Positions 44,434-53,076 of a DNA stretch of 64,000 nt are shown here, one piece after another. Within the stretch, counting starts at the first letter, position 1; every line of letters starts with the position of its first letter. A model generated the notes under the pieces. The model made no database searches. It worked only from the letters and a program-made list of their open reading frames with translations, and was not told where the DNA came from. Origin of the DNA: CBDBDZ01 sp965204215 (GTDB lineage Bacteria > Pseudomonadota > Gammaproteobacteria > Pseudomonadales > GM7GCV1); the NCBI GenBank assembly GCA_965204215.1, contig CBDBDZ010000013.1, positions 434,001 to 498,000 on the forward strand, written 5' to 3'. The position numbers were made by a program, and so were the translations under genes.

Positions 44434-45441
44434 TTAATGGTTGGTAACATATGATACAGGCGAGGGTTTGTAAAATTGTCTGATCTGTACCTGAAAGCCA
44501 TTGCGCAGTGACAGAAATTGGTTTTCGCCTTCAAGTAAACCAGCCTGGATACACCACTGGCTAATGTCTTCGGGTTTGAAACCCAGCCATTGGTCGCCAC
44601 AACTGGTTCTTGCCCAGTCCTGGTCGTGTTGGCATAAATCGGTAATAAAAAGATTGCCGTGTGGTTTCATGAGTTGCGCGAAATCCTCTATCATCTTTGC
44701 CGGTAACGGGTTGTGGTGCAGTACCATGTTACAGGTAATGCAGTCGACTTTCAGTTTTTTATTGAGTAAATCGGAAGCCTCTCCCAATTTAAAACGCACT
44801 TTGGTTATTTTATTGGACTCAGCAAAAGTTCTGGCAATTTTTAAAACCTGGCTGTTGTTGTCAATGGCTAGAATTTTGCGAAACACTTTGGCAAGGCCTA
44901 TCAGAAATTCACCTTGTCCTACACCCACTTCAAGACAACTGCCTTTGGTAAAAGGCAGTTCTTTAATAAAATTAATGATGGATTCACCATAATCGACATA
45001 GCTTGCAATTAAATCTTGCTGTTCTTTAAAGCGGTCGATATTTTGTTGAAAAAATAATTGAGAACGTTTGGAACGGTTTTGATAAATCGTATCTAATCGC
45101 AGACGCAATGTGGGACTAATGGGTAGTTTATCAATAGCATCGAAAATGCTGCGTCTTAAACCTAAATCATTACTTTCGTAAGGTCTTCGATAGAAAATGC
45201 TTGTGCCTTCACGGCGCATTGTTATCAATCCCGCTTGTGTCAGCACTTTCAGGTGGTGACTGGTAGCAGGTTGGCTGATATCAAATAAGTGGCTTAGTTC
45301 TAAAACACCAAAAGAGTCGCGTCGCATAATACGTAGCATTTGCAAGCGCATGGTGTCGCCAGAGGCTTTGTAAATAGCAGCGATTTGCGCTGTGGTACAG
45401 TCGTTACTGGATTCAGCTAATGGTGTTGCAGATGTAGACAA
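44434..45441 (-). CDS. ArsR-type regulator fused to a SAM-dependent methyltransferase
   Basis: A 335-residue two-domain protein. Residues about 15-95 form an ArsR winged helix (GDTMRLQMLRIMRRDSFGVL, DISQPATSHHLKVLTQAGLI, TMRREGTSIFYRR). Residues about 150-300 form a class I methyltransferase (SCLEVGVGQGEFLIGLAKVF, CNMVLHHNPLPAKMIEDFAQ). The start is TTG at 45441. It is the first gene before metK and ahcY. The ArsR-family regulator SahR is known to control SAM-cycle genes in proteobacteria. By inference this protein senses SAM or SAH through its second domain; catalytic activity is unproven. Confidence 0.85.
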   Translation of the reverse strand: MSTSATPLAESSNDCTTAQIAAIYKASGDTMRLQMLRIMRRDSFGVLELSHLFDISQPATSHHLKVLTQAGLITMRREGTSIFYRRPYESNDLGLRRSIFDAIDKLPISPTLRLRLDTIYQNRSKRSQLFFQQNIDRFKEQQDLIASYVDYGESIINFIKELPFTKGSCLEVGVGQGEFLIGLAKVFRKILAIDNNSQVLKIARTFAESNKITKVRFKLGEASDLLNKKLKVDCITCNMVLHHNPLPAKMIEDFAQLMKPHGNLFITDLCQHDQDWARTSCGDQWLGFKPEDISQWCIQAGLLEGENQFLSLRNGFQVQIRQFYKPSPVSYVTNH

Positions 45442-45587
45442 AGTTATAGGATGATTACCAATTGGCGCGCACTATAACTTAAAGTAGATTGCGACTCAAA
45501 TATATTAAATTTATTTTATATAAATATTTATTAATATAATGTAAATCTGTAAATTAATATCGCTATCATAGCTTATGGAGCTACTTT
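45442..45587. promoter_or_regulatory. AT-rich control region of the SAM-cycle cluster
   Basis: Very AT-rich. ATATTAA (45502-45508) and TTAATAT (45531-45537) form the outer arms of an imperfect palindrome of about 36 bases. It lies 60 bases before the ArsR-methyltransferase start, where an autoregulatory operator would be expected. No clear -10/-35 pair was found. Assignment is tentative. Confidence 0.3.
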
Positions 45588-47288
45588 TCATTGGTGGTTT
45601 TTGTCATTGATAGCTTTTGCCGCTTGATAAGCAAACGTCATGGCAGGACCCAATGTTGCGCCAGGGCCAGGATAAGTTGTCAATAACCCTGCACTACTAT
45701 TGCCAGTGGCATATAATCCCTGAATGATATTGCCAGATTCATTGATGACTTGAGCCTTTTCATTGGTGACGAGGCCGCCGTAAGTGCCAAATTCACCAGC
45801 ATCAATACGCATAGCATAGTAGGGAGGCTCTGTAATAGCGGCAAGACAAGGATTGGGTTTAATGGATGGGTCAGCGTAATAGCGGTCGTATTCGTCTTCG
45901 CCGCGTTTAAAATCTTCATCAACACCGCTGGCGGCATAGCGGTTCATTTTTTCTATGGTGTGGATAAGACCTGTGGCATCAATATTCATTTGTTCTGCGA
46001 GTTCCTGCCAGGTACTGGCGCAACCGATAAAACCTTCATCGTACCATCGTTGAGGTATTTTTGTATTTTCGTCAATGAGTGGACCGACTACATAGCTGCG
46101 TCGAAATTTTGAATCAAATATGTGATAGGCTGGCGCGCATGGGTTTTGCTCAGAATGAGCACGAAACTGTTGACGTTGAAAAGCCATGTAGTTTTGAGAC
46201 TCATTTGCAAAGCGCAGACCTTTAGCGTTGACCACGCAAGACCCAGGAAAGGATTTTTCCATAATGCTCAGCCGCGGCTTTTCTTCACCGGGGACGCACA
46301 ATGTTGTACACCACCATGCGCCATCCATATTGTTGGTAGCTGCGCCAATTTTGATGCCTGCATTAATAGCATCACCAGTATTACTGCCAACAGCTGCGCT
46401 CCAGTTAGCGTCAGTGGGTTTGGGTAGATAGCGCTCGCGCATGGTTTGATTAGATTCAAAGCCGCCTGCTGCAAGGATAACCGCTTTGCGTGCATGAATT
46501 GTTTTTATATTACCCTGCTGGTTTATTTTTGCGCCGATAACAACATCATTTTCGGTAATTAACTCAATTAAAGGCGATTCAAACCAAATGGGAATATTTC
46601 GTTGTAGTAATGACCAATACAATCGTGCTATCCCTGCGCTGCCAGTGCACAAGCGCCGTGATACACTGCTGCGAAAACGCCATGGAATGTCGATAATATA
46701 TTGCAGTATTAATTTAGTTACCAGTTTTTTCCAGCCTGGGGATTTAGCCGCCAATAGCGCGGCTTCTACCTGGGTGAAGTGAATTTTACCCAGCAGTCGC
46801 ATCATATGGTGAGAGAAGCGTAAGCGCTTGTGGTACTTGCCCAAAACCGAGATGTTAATTGGCGCAGGTTCCAGCGAGCGGTGCCCATTCCTGGCTCCAG
46901 GCAGGCTGGAATAATAGTCGGGGTAATGCGCCAGTGATTGATATTCCACATGTGTTTTGTCTGCCAGAAATTGAAGCATTTCGGGGCCGTTTTCAAGGTA
47001 GGCATCAACTAAGCTTTGGGAGGTATTTTCACCTTTTAGGGTATGTTTTAAATATTCTCGAGCTTCTTCAATAGAGTCTTCAGCGCCACAAGCTTTTGCA
47101 TAGTGGTTGCAGGGTATCCAGATTCCTCCACCTGAATTGGCACTAGTGCCCCCTATTTTATCAGTTTTTTCGATGATTAACACATCTTGTGTACCCATTT
47201 CATAGTTGCACAGAGCAGCAGTGAGAGCACCGTTTCCAGAACCTACTACCAATATATCGACGCTATGGTGCCAGCTATATTTACTCAT
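45588..47288 (-). CDS. FAD-dependent dehydrogenase of the 3-ketosteroid delta-1-dehydrogenase / fumarate reductase group
   Basis: A 566-residue flavoprotein: N-terminal FAD motif ILVVGSGNGALTAALCNYEM, EKTDKIGGTSANSGGGIWIP, mid-domain AVILAAGGFESNQTMRERYL and C-terminal GLYATGNSSAGLLTTYPGPG plus ATLGPAMTFAYQAAKA. The layout matches KstD-like enzymes that desaturate ring A of ketosteroids or similar cyclic substrates. No other steroid genes are visible, so the substrate is open. It is divergent from an amidohydrolase gene. Confidence 0.8.
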   Translation of the reverse strand: MSKYSWHHSVDILVVGSGNGALTAALCNYEMGTQDVLIIEKTDKIGGTSANSGGGIWIPCNHYAKACGAEDSIEEAREYLKHTLKGENTSQSLVDAYLENGPEMLQFLADKTHVEYQSLAHYPDYYSSLPGARNGHRSLEPAPINISVLGKYHKRLRFSHHMMRLLGKIHFTQVEAALLAAKSPGWKKLVTKLILQYIIDIPWRFRSSVSRRLCTGSAGIARLYWSLLQRNIPIWFESPLIELITENDVVIGAKINQQGNIKTIHARKAVILAAGGFESNQTMRERYLPKPTDANWSAAVGSNTGDAINAGIKIGAATNNMDGAWWCTTLCVPGEEKPRLSIMEKSFPGSCVVNAKGLRFANESQNYMAFQRQQFRAHSEQNPCAPAYHIFDSKFRRSYVVGPLIDENTKIPQRWYDEGFIGCASTWQELAEQMNIDATGLIHTIEKMNRYAASGVDEDFKRGEDEYDRYYADPSIKPNPCLAAITEPPYYAMRIDAGEFGTYGGLVTNEKAQVINESGNIIQGLYATGNSSAGLLTTYPGPGATLGPAMTFAYQAAKAINDKNHQ

Positions 47289-47342
47289 TAGATAAAATGC
47301 ATGAGTTCGTATGGGTTAAACAAAATAATAATTAACAAACTA

Positions 47343-47370
47343 TTGACAATGCCATATTATACTTTAGAAT
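47343..47370 (+). promoter_or_regulatory. Predicted promoter of the amidohydrolase gene
   Basis: Consensus TTGACA (47343-47348), 16 bases, TAGAAT (47365-47370), about 37 bases before the ATG at 47407, in the 118-base divergent gap with the flavoprotein gene. Confidence 0.6.
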
Positions 47371-47406
47371 CTTACACATAAGTTACCTTTTTTACATTAA
47401 GATATT

Positions 47407-48618
47407 ATGAATAATTTTATTGTTGTATCCTCGGATTGCCACGCTGGTCCCCATATCTCGGGATATAGAGATTACCTCGACCCGCAATACAGAGAAGCTT
47501 TCGATATGGCTATGCCTATTGAAGTGGATTTGCTGGAAAAAGCCTCTAGCAGTTTTTTGATTAAAGAAATTAATGACGAATGGCGCAAAGGCATTGAAGA
47601 AGGTTTAAAAGGTGCCTGGATTTATGAGAATCGCATTCAAGAACTTGACCGTGACGGTGTTGTTGTAGAGGTGATATTTCCCGATGGTGTGACTGAAATG
47701 AATACGCCTCCTTTTGGTTCAGGCTTAGGCTTACCAACAACGTCTCAAGTTATTCCTGATTTACAGTGGGCAGGAGCCCAGGCTCACAATCGCTGGTTGG
47801 CAGAATTTTGTAGCCGAGATAAGATTCGCCATATCGGTTTAGCCATTATTCCTTTAGTATGGGATATTGACAAAGCAATAGTTGAAGCCAGATGGGCTGC
47901 GGAAAATGGGCTGCGAGGTGTGTATATTCCTTTGATGACGCGAGGGCATCGGTCTTATCACCACAAATGTTACTATCCTTTTTGGGAAGCTTGTCAAGAC
48001 TTGGGTTTAATAGTCCACTTTCATTCAGGTGGTGCACCAATGGATGACTTTTTCGGTGATAATTGGCCTGCTGAGACTGATGATGGTTATGTTAGCCCTA
48101 TGGGTTGCTTTGTTTCGGAAGTGCAGTTTTGGACTTGGCGACCAATTACTACCATGATATGGGGAGGCGTATTTGAACAGTTTCCCAAACTAAAAGCCAT
48201 TGTTACTGAGGGAGGGACGAATTGGATGCTTCCACCTTGGCTTAAATTGCTGGATCACAATTACCATGATGTGATGTTTTCATCTAAATTAGGAGACTTC
48301 AGAAGCCATCTTTCCATGCCACCTTCTGAATACTTTAAACGCAATGTTGGCATCGGAGCAAGTTGTATTTCACGCCTTGATGCCGAAGCCAGACATGAAA
48401 TAGGTGTTAAGCAATTAATGTGGGGTAACGATTATCCTCATCCCGAAGGCACTTGGCCCAATACTCACGAGCAATTACTCAATGCTTTTAAAGGGTTGCC
48501 CGAAGATGATATCGCTTTGATATTGGGTGAAAACGCCATTGAGTTTTATGGTATTGACCGCGAAGCAGCCAAAGCCATTGCCGAACGAATTGGTCCTAAG
48601 CGTTCAGATTTTTTATAA
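47407..48618 (+). CDS. Amidohydrolase (metal-dependent TIM-barrel hydrolase or decarboxylase)
   Basis: A 403-residue amidohydrolase-2 type protein. The N-terminal SSDCHAGPHISGYRDYLDP carries a DxH metal motif variant. LIVHFHSGGAPMDDFFGDNW and the C-terminal MWGNDYPHPEGTWPNT supply the remaining His/Asp ligands. Family members include hydrolases and decarboxylases of aromatic and cyclic compounds, so the reaction cannot be named. Divergent promoter shared with the KstD-like flavoprotein; a joint catabolic role is possible but unproven. Its end overlaps the convergent dus gene by six bases. Confidence 0.8.
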   Translation: MNNFIVVSSDCHAGPHISGYRDYLDPQYREAFDMAMPIEVDLLEKASSSFLIKEINDEWRKGIEEGLKGAWIYENRIQELDRDGVVVEVIFPDGVTEMNTPPFGSGLGLPTTSQVIPDLQWAGAQAHNRWLAEFCSRDKIRHIGLAIIPLVWDIDKAIVEARWAAENGLRGVYIPLMTRGHRSYHHKCYYPFWEACQDLGLIVHFHSGGAPMDDFFGDNWPAETDDGYVSPMGCFVSEVQFWTWRPITTMIWGGVFEQFPKLKAIVTEGGTNWMLPPWLKLLDHNYHDVMFSSKLGDFRSHLSMPPSEYFKRNVGIGASCISRLDAEARHEIGVKQLMWGNDYPHPEGTWPNTHEQLLNAFKGLPEDDIALILGENAIEFYGIDREAAKAIAERIGPKRSDFL

Positions 48619-49632
48619 TTGTGTAGCTTGCTTATACAATTCTTTAACATCTTCAGCATTTGTGGCAGTTAATATTTTATGACGTATAGCAATGAGGTTT
48701 TCAGACTCTCCCAGGTACTTACTACTGTGTTTGCGAAAGGTCTTAACTCCTAAATCGTAGCCATAAAAATCAATGTTAAGTTGAAAGTGCCTGAAGATAA
48801 TATCGAGCTTTTCTTCAAATAAAATGTCAGCTGCATTGCGGTATTGAAATATCCATGGATTGCCTATAGCACCGCGCCCTATCATAACTCCGTCACATTG
48901 GGTATGCTGTTGTATTGCATCTATATCATTCACAGTAATTACATCACCATTTGCTACAACTGGAATATTGTTCACAGCGGCACATATTTCGGCAATGGCA
49001 TCCCAATTTGCAGCGCCTTTATAACCCTGTTTGCGAGTTCGTCCATGCACAGCCAGTAATTTGCCGTTGCCTGCTTCAAGTGCCAGAGCAGCATCCAGAT
49101 AGCATTTTTCATCGACAGCGGCGTCATCCCAGCCCAAACGAATTTTGCCTGTGGCAGGGATATCCAACTCACTACTTAACTGGTTGAATAATTGGTAAAT
49201 GCGTTCTGGGTATTTCAACATACCAGCACCAGCGCCGCGTTCCGATATTTTACGCACGTAACAGCCCATATTGATATCAATAATATCAGGTGCTTTGGTG
49301 TTTTGCAGGTGAACGGCGGTTTGAACGACTTTATCAATATTGTGTCCGTAAATTTGAAAGGCCATCGGGCGCTCTTGTTTAGTAAATGTCAGTTTCTTTA
49401 CAGCTCTCGCTGATTCGTATTTCGAGCCTTGTAAATTATCGACATTGACGAATTCGCTGTAACTGATGGCAGAACCCAAGGAGCGGCAAATGGAGCGAAA
49501 GGGTAAATCGGAATGCCCATCCATAGGAGCTAATATTAGTTTTCCTTTTATGGGAATTTTATCAACGTAAAAGTCTGCAAAATGTTCAGGCTTAGATGAT
49601 GAGTCGATTGGTTGAATGTTATTTATTGACAT
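48613..49632 (-). CDS. tRNA-dihydrouridine synthase family protein
   Basis: A 339-residue FMN enzyme reducing uridines in tRNA D-loops. It has KLILAPMDGHSDLPFRSICR, PMAFQIYGHN, the catalytic Cys in DINMGCYVRKISERGAGAGM, GKIRLGWDD, AVHGRTRKQGYKGAANWD and VVANGDVITVNDID, GRGAIGNPWIF. The frame is open to a TTG at 49698. The ATG at 49632 is preferred because a -10-like TATTAT lies only about 15 bases above the TTG on this strand. The GCYVRK active-site loop differs from classic DusA, DusB and DusC, so no subtype is given. Confidence 0.85.
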   Translation of the reverse strand: MSINNIQPIDSSSKPEHFADFYVDKIPIKGKLILAPMDGHSDLPFRSICRSLGSAISYSEFVNVDNLQGSKYESARAVKKLTFTKQERPMAFQIYGHNIDKVVQTAVHLQNTKAPDIIDINMGCYVRKISERGAGAGMLKYPERIYQLFNQLSSELDIPATGKIRLGWDDAAVDEKCYLDAALALEAGNGKLLAVHGRTRKQGYKGAANWDAIAEICAAVNNIPVVANGDVITVNDIDAIQQHTQCDGVMIGRGAIGNPWIFQYRNAADILFEEKLDIIFRHFQLNIDFYGYDLGVKTFRKHSSKYLGESENLIAIRHKILTATNAEDVKELYKQATQL

Positions 49633-49715
49633 TAATTTTTGAAATAAAGAACCTAATTGCACAATTCCAGTCGATGCCGTTAGGCGACTAAAATGCAAAT
49701 TTGTATAATAGCTTG

Positions 49716-49905
49716 AAGCCAGATTATGTACTAGAAACCTACTACATCCAAAAATGACTTCAAAAACACCAGCTTGCTCGAAAAATAATGCTCACCATAG
49801 CCCTGCTATGTTTGTGCTTATTTTCCTTGCGCGAGCTACTGTTTTTATTGCTATTTTTGCCTTTGTTACAATTTCTAATGCATAATTAATGCATAATCTG
49901 GGTTG
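49716..49905. repeat. Family A palindromic element, full copy 2
   Basis: A second ~190-bp copy of the element at 30537-30718, in the same orientation. The two are nearly identical in the centre (AAAATGACTTCAAAAACACC, GCTCACCATAGC and the reverse arm). The right end carries an extra duplicated TAATGCATAAT. It lies between the dus promoter region and the start of the secreted protein at 49956. Confidence 0.8.
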
Positions 49906-49955
49906 AATTTTACTGAATACTCAGCTAAAACACGATTTTAAATTGAATATATATT

Positions 49956-51893
49956 ATGGTTGACTCTATTTTTACTCATTTTTGTAAGAAGATTATATGC
50001 TCGCTATTACTAGCAATTGTTGCAACAATTGCTAACGCTCAGATTGTTGTGAGTGTCAATGGTGGCTCATCGCAACAAGTGCTTGAAGGGACAACTGCTA
50101 CGGTAGATATCAGTTTGTCTCAAGCGGTGGGCGAAGAACCGATTATACTGGAGTTTGCCTTAGATCCCAATGATGCCAGTAGAGCAGAAGATTTTCAATT
50201 CATCAACAATCCACTGACTATCAGCAGCGGCGATAGCGCTGAACTTATGTTGTCGATTGTGGACGATGAAACGGCTGAATTTGCAGAACCTGTTCGTTTG
50301 ATTTTGACGACTGTTAGCAATGCCATCATTGGTGTTGACAATGAGGCCAGGCTCATTATTTTAGGAGGCAATGTTCAGCCTGATGTCGATACCGTTGTGG
50401 AGCAAAATAGTGTAGTGTCCAACACTGTATTAGCTAATGATGGAAATGTGGTGATGACAGCTAATGTGACGGATTTAAACAGTGACGATACTCATACCTT
50501 TATTTGGAGCTCTGTTCAAATACTGAGTGATACCACAACAATTGTTAATGCGGTTGATGCCAGTGGGATGGAAACAGATGAAACGGTTGTGGTATTTGCG
50601 GTTGTACTGCCCAGATTTGAAGATAGTGATAGCGATACGCGAAATTTTCAATTTGTATTTGACCCTAATGATGCAACGTCAACGTCTGTTCAAAGTTTAC
50701 CACCTGTTGGTCTAGTCACTGACAGAGGTTATTTTATTGATGTCACAGTTACCGATAGCGGTGGGTTATCCAATACCGAGCGGATTAACTTCTTTATTGC
50801 CGACACTTTGCCCGCCAATGTGAATAATAGAAATGATGACGATGGCGATGGTATTGTGAATGATTTTGACAACACAATTAACGCCACTAATCCTATAGGT
50901 GTTATGGAAACCATAACTGCGGAAACAGGTGTCAATTTGGAAGTTGGTTTTATTACAAGGGTAGCTAATTTAGGGTATCCAGATGATATTGTGTTGTCGG
51001 CTCTTGATGCTTCTGAACAGCAAATACCAGAAGATATCAATTTCACACAAGTATCGAATATTATCGATTTTCAAGCACAAGGGCACTTTGCTGGTGATCG
51101 CTATAAACTGGTTATGCCAGTACCAACTGGAATTCCTGAAAATGCAGTGATGCGAGTGTTTGATCCTTTATTATTTCGATGGTTAAATTTAATTGATGAC
51201 AATACCAATGCATTTGGCAATATTATTTCAATTCCTTTTCCTGCGAACTCCACTAATTGCCCGGCTCCAAATTCGCCAGTGTATCAACAAGCTGAAATGG
51301 TCGAATCTGATGATACTACAACGACTGTGACTGTCGAAGTTTTACTAAGGACAAATGATAATTGTATAGAGTTTACAGTGATTGACGGTTCGCAAAATGA
51401 TACAGATGCATCTGCTAATGGGACTTTGGGCATCATCAGTGCTTTATCTGTGCCAAGAGTGCTAAGTCTTGATATTCAAACCAATGCAGCTGAAATTGTG
51501 GATGGCTCAACCCAGGTGGTGACTATAACAGCAGGCGATACTTTGGCCGTTACAGTTACGGCACTCAATGGCGCAGAACCAGTAGAAGGTATAGAAATTG
51601 ATATTGGTTTGACGAATTTAATTTTGAGTAGAACACCACCTGCGTTTAACACAGAAACAGTGTTAACCAATGATATGGGGGAAATCAGTATAATGTTTCA
51701 AGCTGTTTCTCCTGGTACTTCTACCATATTAGTTTCTGCTGCGAATGCTACTGCAACGGTGTTTGTGTCTATAGAGCCTGCTTCTGTTGCAGCGTCGGAT
51801 AGTGGAAGTTTAAATTGGTTATTGCTAGGGCTATTGTTAAGTCTGGGGATATTAAAATTTTACCGTGAAAATAGGGTTTTTAATTGCTTTTAG
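49956..51893 (+). CDS. Secreted Calx-beta/Ig-like protein with C-terminal sorting-type tail
   Basis: A 645-residue protein. Signal peptide about 1-28 (LLLAIVATIANAQ), Calx-beta-like domain to about 130, a beta region, and an acidic calcium-binding-like NDDDGDGIVNDFDN near 293-305. A choice-of-anchor-U-like region to about 505 includes a CPAPNSPVYQQAE segment. An invasin-type Ig domain at about 520-610 (ITAGDTLAVTVTALNG, VLTNDMGEISIMFQAVSPGT) precedes the tail: SDSGSLNWL, hydrophobic helix, KFYREN. The DxDGDG plus anchor-U plus GSLNWL layout parallels the 22243-25536 protein. Probably surface-associated; ligand unknown. Confidence 0.7.
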   Translation: MVDSIFTHFCKKIICSLLLAIVATIANAQIVVSVNGGSSQQVLEGTTATVDISLSQAVGEEPIILEFALDPNDASRAEDFQFINNPLTISSGDSAELMLSIVDDETAEFAEPVRLILTTVSNAIIGVDNEARLIILGGNVQPDVDTVVEQNSVVSNTVLANDGNVVMTANVTDLNSDDTHTFIWSSVQILSDTTTIVNAVDASGMETDETVVVFAVVLPRFEDSDSDTRNFQFVFDPNDATSTSVQSLPPVGLVTDRGYFIDVTVTDSGGLSNTERINFFIADTLPANVNNRNDDDGDGIVNDFDNTINATNPIGVMETITAETGVNLEVGFITRVANLGYPDDIVLSALDASEQQIPEDINFTQVSNIIDFQAQGHFAGDRYKLVMPVPTGIPENAVMRVFDPLLFRWLNLIDDNTNAFGNIISIPFPANSTNCPAPNSPVYQQAEMVESDDTTTTVTVEVLLRTNDNCIEFTVIDGSQNDTDASANGTLGIISALSVPRVLSLDIQTNAAEIVDGSTQVVTITAGDTLAVTVTALNGAEPVEGIEIDIGLTNLILSRTPPAFNTETVLTNDMGEISIMFQAVSPGTSTILVSAANATATVFVSIEPASVAASDSGSLNWLLLGLLLSLGILKFYRENRVFNCF

Positions 51894-51912
51894 CAATGGT
51901 TTTGGCTAACCT
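51884..51912 (+). promoter_or_regulatory. Possible promoter of rnpB
   Basis: TTGCTT (51884-51889), 17 bases, TAACCT (51907-51912), about 8 bases before the predicted RNA start. It overlaps the last codons of the preceding gene. Moderate match only. Confidence 0.4.
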
Positions 51913-51919
51913 TTGAACC

Positions 51920-52326
51920 GAGTTAACTAGGCAGTCGCTGTTTTTTGTTATTGTATCTGGTGAAAATATCCAGTTGTAGATATTTAGCTGAGGTAGCTAA
52001 TAGCCAAAAAATGGAGGAAAGTCCGGACTCCGTAGAGCAAAGTGCCTGATAACATCAGGGGGGTGTGAACCCACGGCTAGTGCAGCAGAAAGATACCGCC
52101 TTATATTTTAAGGTAAGGGTGAAATGGTGCGGTAAGAGCGCACCGCGCAGCAGGCAACTGTATGCGGCACGGTAAACCCCACTTGGAGCAAGACCAAATA
52201 GGGACCCTTAACGTGTGGCTCGCATGGGGTTCGGGTAGGTTGCATGAATTTATTAGTGATAATAAATCAAGATAAATGACAGCTACAGTAAATTTTTACT
52301 GACAAAATCCGGCTTACAGTTAACTC
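51920..52326 (+). ncRNA. rnpB: RNase P RNA, bacterial type A
   Basis: About 407 bases. The ends GAGTTAACT (51920-51928) and AGTTAACTC (52318-52326) pair perfectly as helix P1. Inside are conserved elements: GGAGGAAAGTCCGGACTCC near 52013-52031, AGGGTGAAATGGTGCGGTAA, GAGCGCACCGCG, AAACCCCACTTGGAGCAAGA, TAGG-GACC, and the 3' ATCCGGCTTACAG. It is the catalytic RNA of RNase P and matures tRNA 5' ends. Position directly before mraZ is as in pseudomonads. Confidence 0.97.
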
Positions 52327-52507
52327 AAATTCAAAAAAGGAATTTAATATATTTTTTTATTCAAAAAAATAATATTTAATTTTATTAAATTTACCAAGGT
52401 GTGCTAATGATTTGTTTCAATTTCTAATTAATAGCATTTAAAAAAGGCTGGTTGGGAATGACTTTATAAGTTATTGAAAATTAAATAGTTGTTTGAAAAG
52501 CCTTTAG
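52327..52507. other. AT-rich spacer between rnpB and the dcw promoter
   Basis: Contains an AT-only inverted repeat ATTTTTTT-ATTC-AAAAAAAT (52351-52370), which could act as a weak terminator for rnpB. No open reading frame or further motif was recognised. Confidence 0.4.
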
Positions 52508-52560
52508 TTGACAATTTTTTTTTGCTATTATAAAGTGTCAAATTGTGGGTAAAGATGGGA
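52508..52560 (+). promoter_or_regulatory. dcw promoter with MraZ boxes
   Basis: Consensus TTGACA (52508-52513) and TATAAA (52529-52534), spaced 15, slightly short. Immediately downstream are TGGGT (52546-52550) and TGGGA (52556-52560) separated by five bases. That is the TGGGN-N5-TGGGN pattern bound by MraZ, implying autorepression of the cluster. They lie about 80 bases before mraZ. Confidence 0.6.
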
Positions 52561-52638
52561 AGTATGAGCATAAAAATCCATTAATGTGGCTTTGAGTGTC
52601 AAGTTCGCCTCTTTTCCGTTTAACCAATTTGAGTATTT

Positions 52639-53076
52639 ATGTTTTCAAACCAAACCGCATCGGTAGACGCAAAAGGTAGAGTCAGTCTGCCTGCCCGTAT
52701 GCGCGATAATTTTTTGGTGGGCAGTAGTATTCATGTGGTTGCAGTTAAGTCAGTTGAAGATAAATGTGCCTGGCTTTACACATTGAAAGACTGGGAGAGA
52801 GTGATAGAGCAATTGCAGTCAAAGCCTAACAGAAACCCTGAGTTTAGAGAGTTTTTAAGAAACTTTGTAGGCAATGCTCATCCATTGGAGGTCGATACGT
52901 CAGGTCGAATTTTATTGCCCCAATCATTGCGCGAGTTTGCAGGCTTAAGCAAAAAAGTGGTGTTTGTAGGGGTTATGAATAAAATAGAAATATGGAATGA
53001 AACTGTGTGGTCTGAAAGTCAGCAATTGGATATCAGTCCTTACGATTTTGAAGAGATGGAGGATGTGACACTGTAA
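52639..53076 (+). CDS. mraZ: Transcriptional regulator MraZ
   Basis: A 145-residue AbrB-fold DNA-binding protein with two SpoVT-like halves: DAKGRVSLPARMRDNFLVGS and VDTSGRILLPQSLREFAGL. It binds TGGGN repeats in its own promoter and controls the dcw cluster. First gene of the division and wall cluster; its TAATG overlaps the rsmH start by one base. Confidence 0.96.
   Translation: MFSNQTASVDAKGRVSLPARMRDNFLVGSSIHVVAVKSVEDKCAWLYTLKDWERVIEQLQSKPNRNPEFREFLRNFVGNAHPLEVDTSGRILLPQSLREFAGLSKKVVFVGVMNKIEIWNETVWSESQQLDISPYDFEEMEDVTL

Noticed and set aside
44501..44992. Plus-strand open frame of ~163 codons
   Set aside because: Shadow of the ArsR-methyltransferase gene; no recognisable domain and Trp/Cys-rich composition typical of antisense frames.
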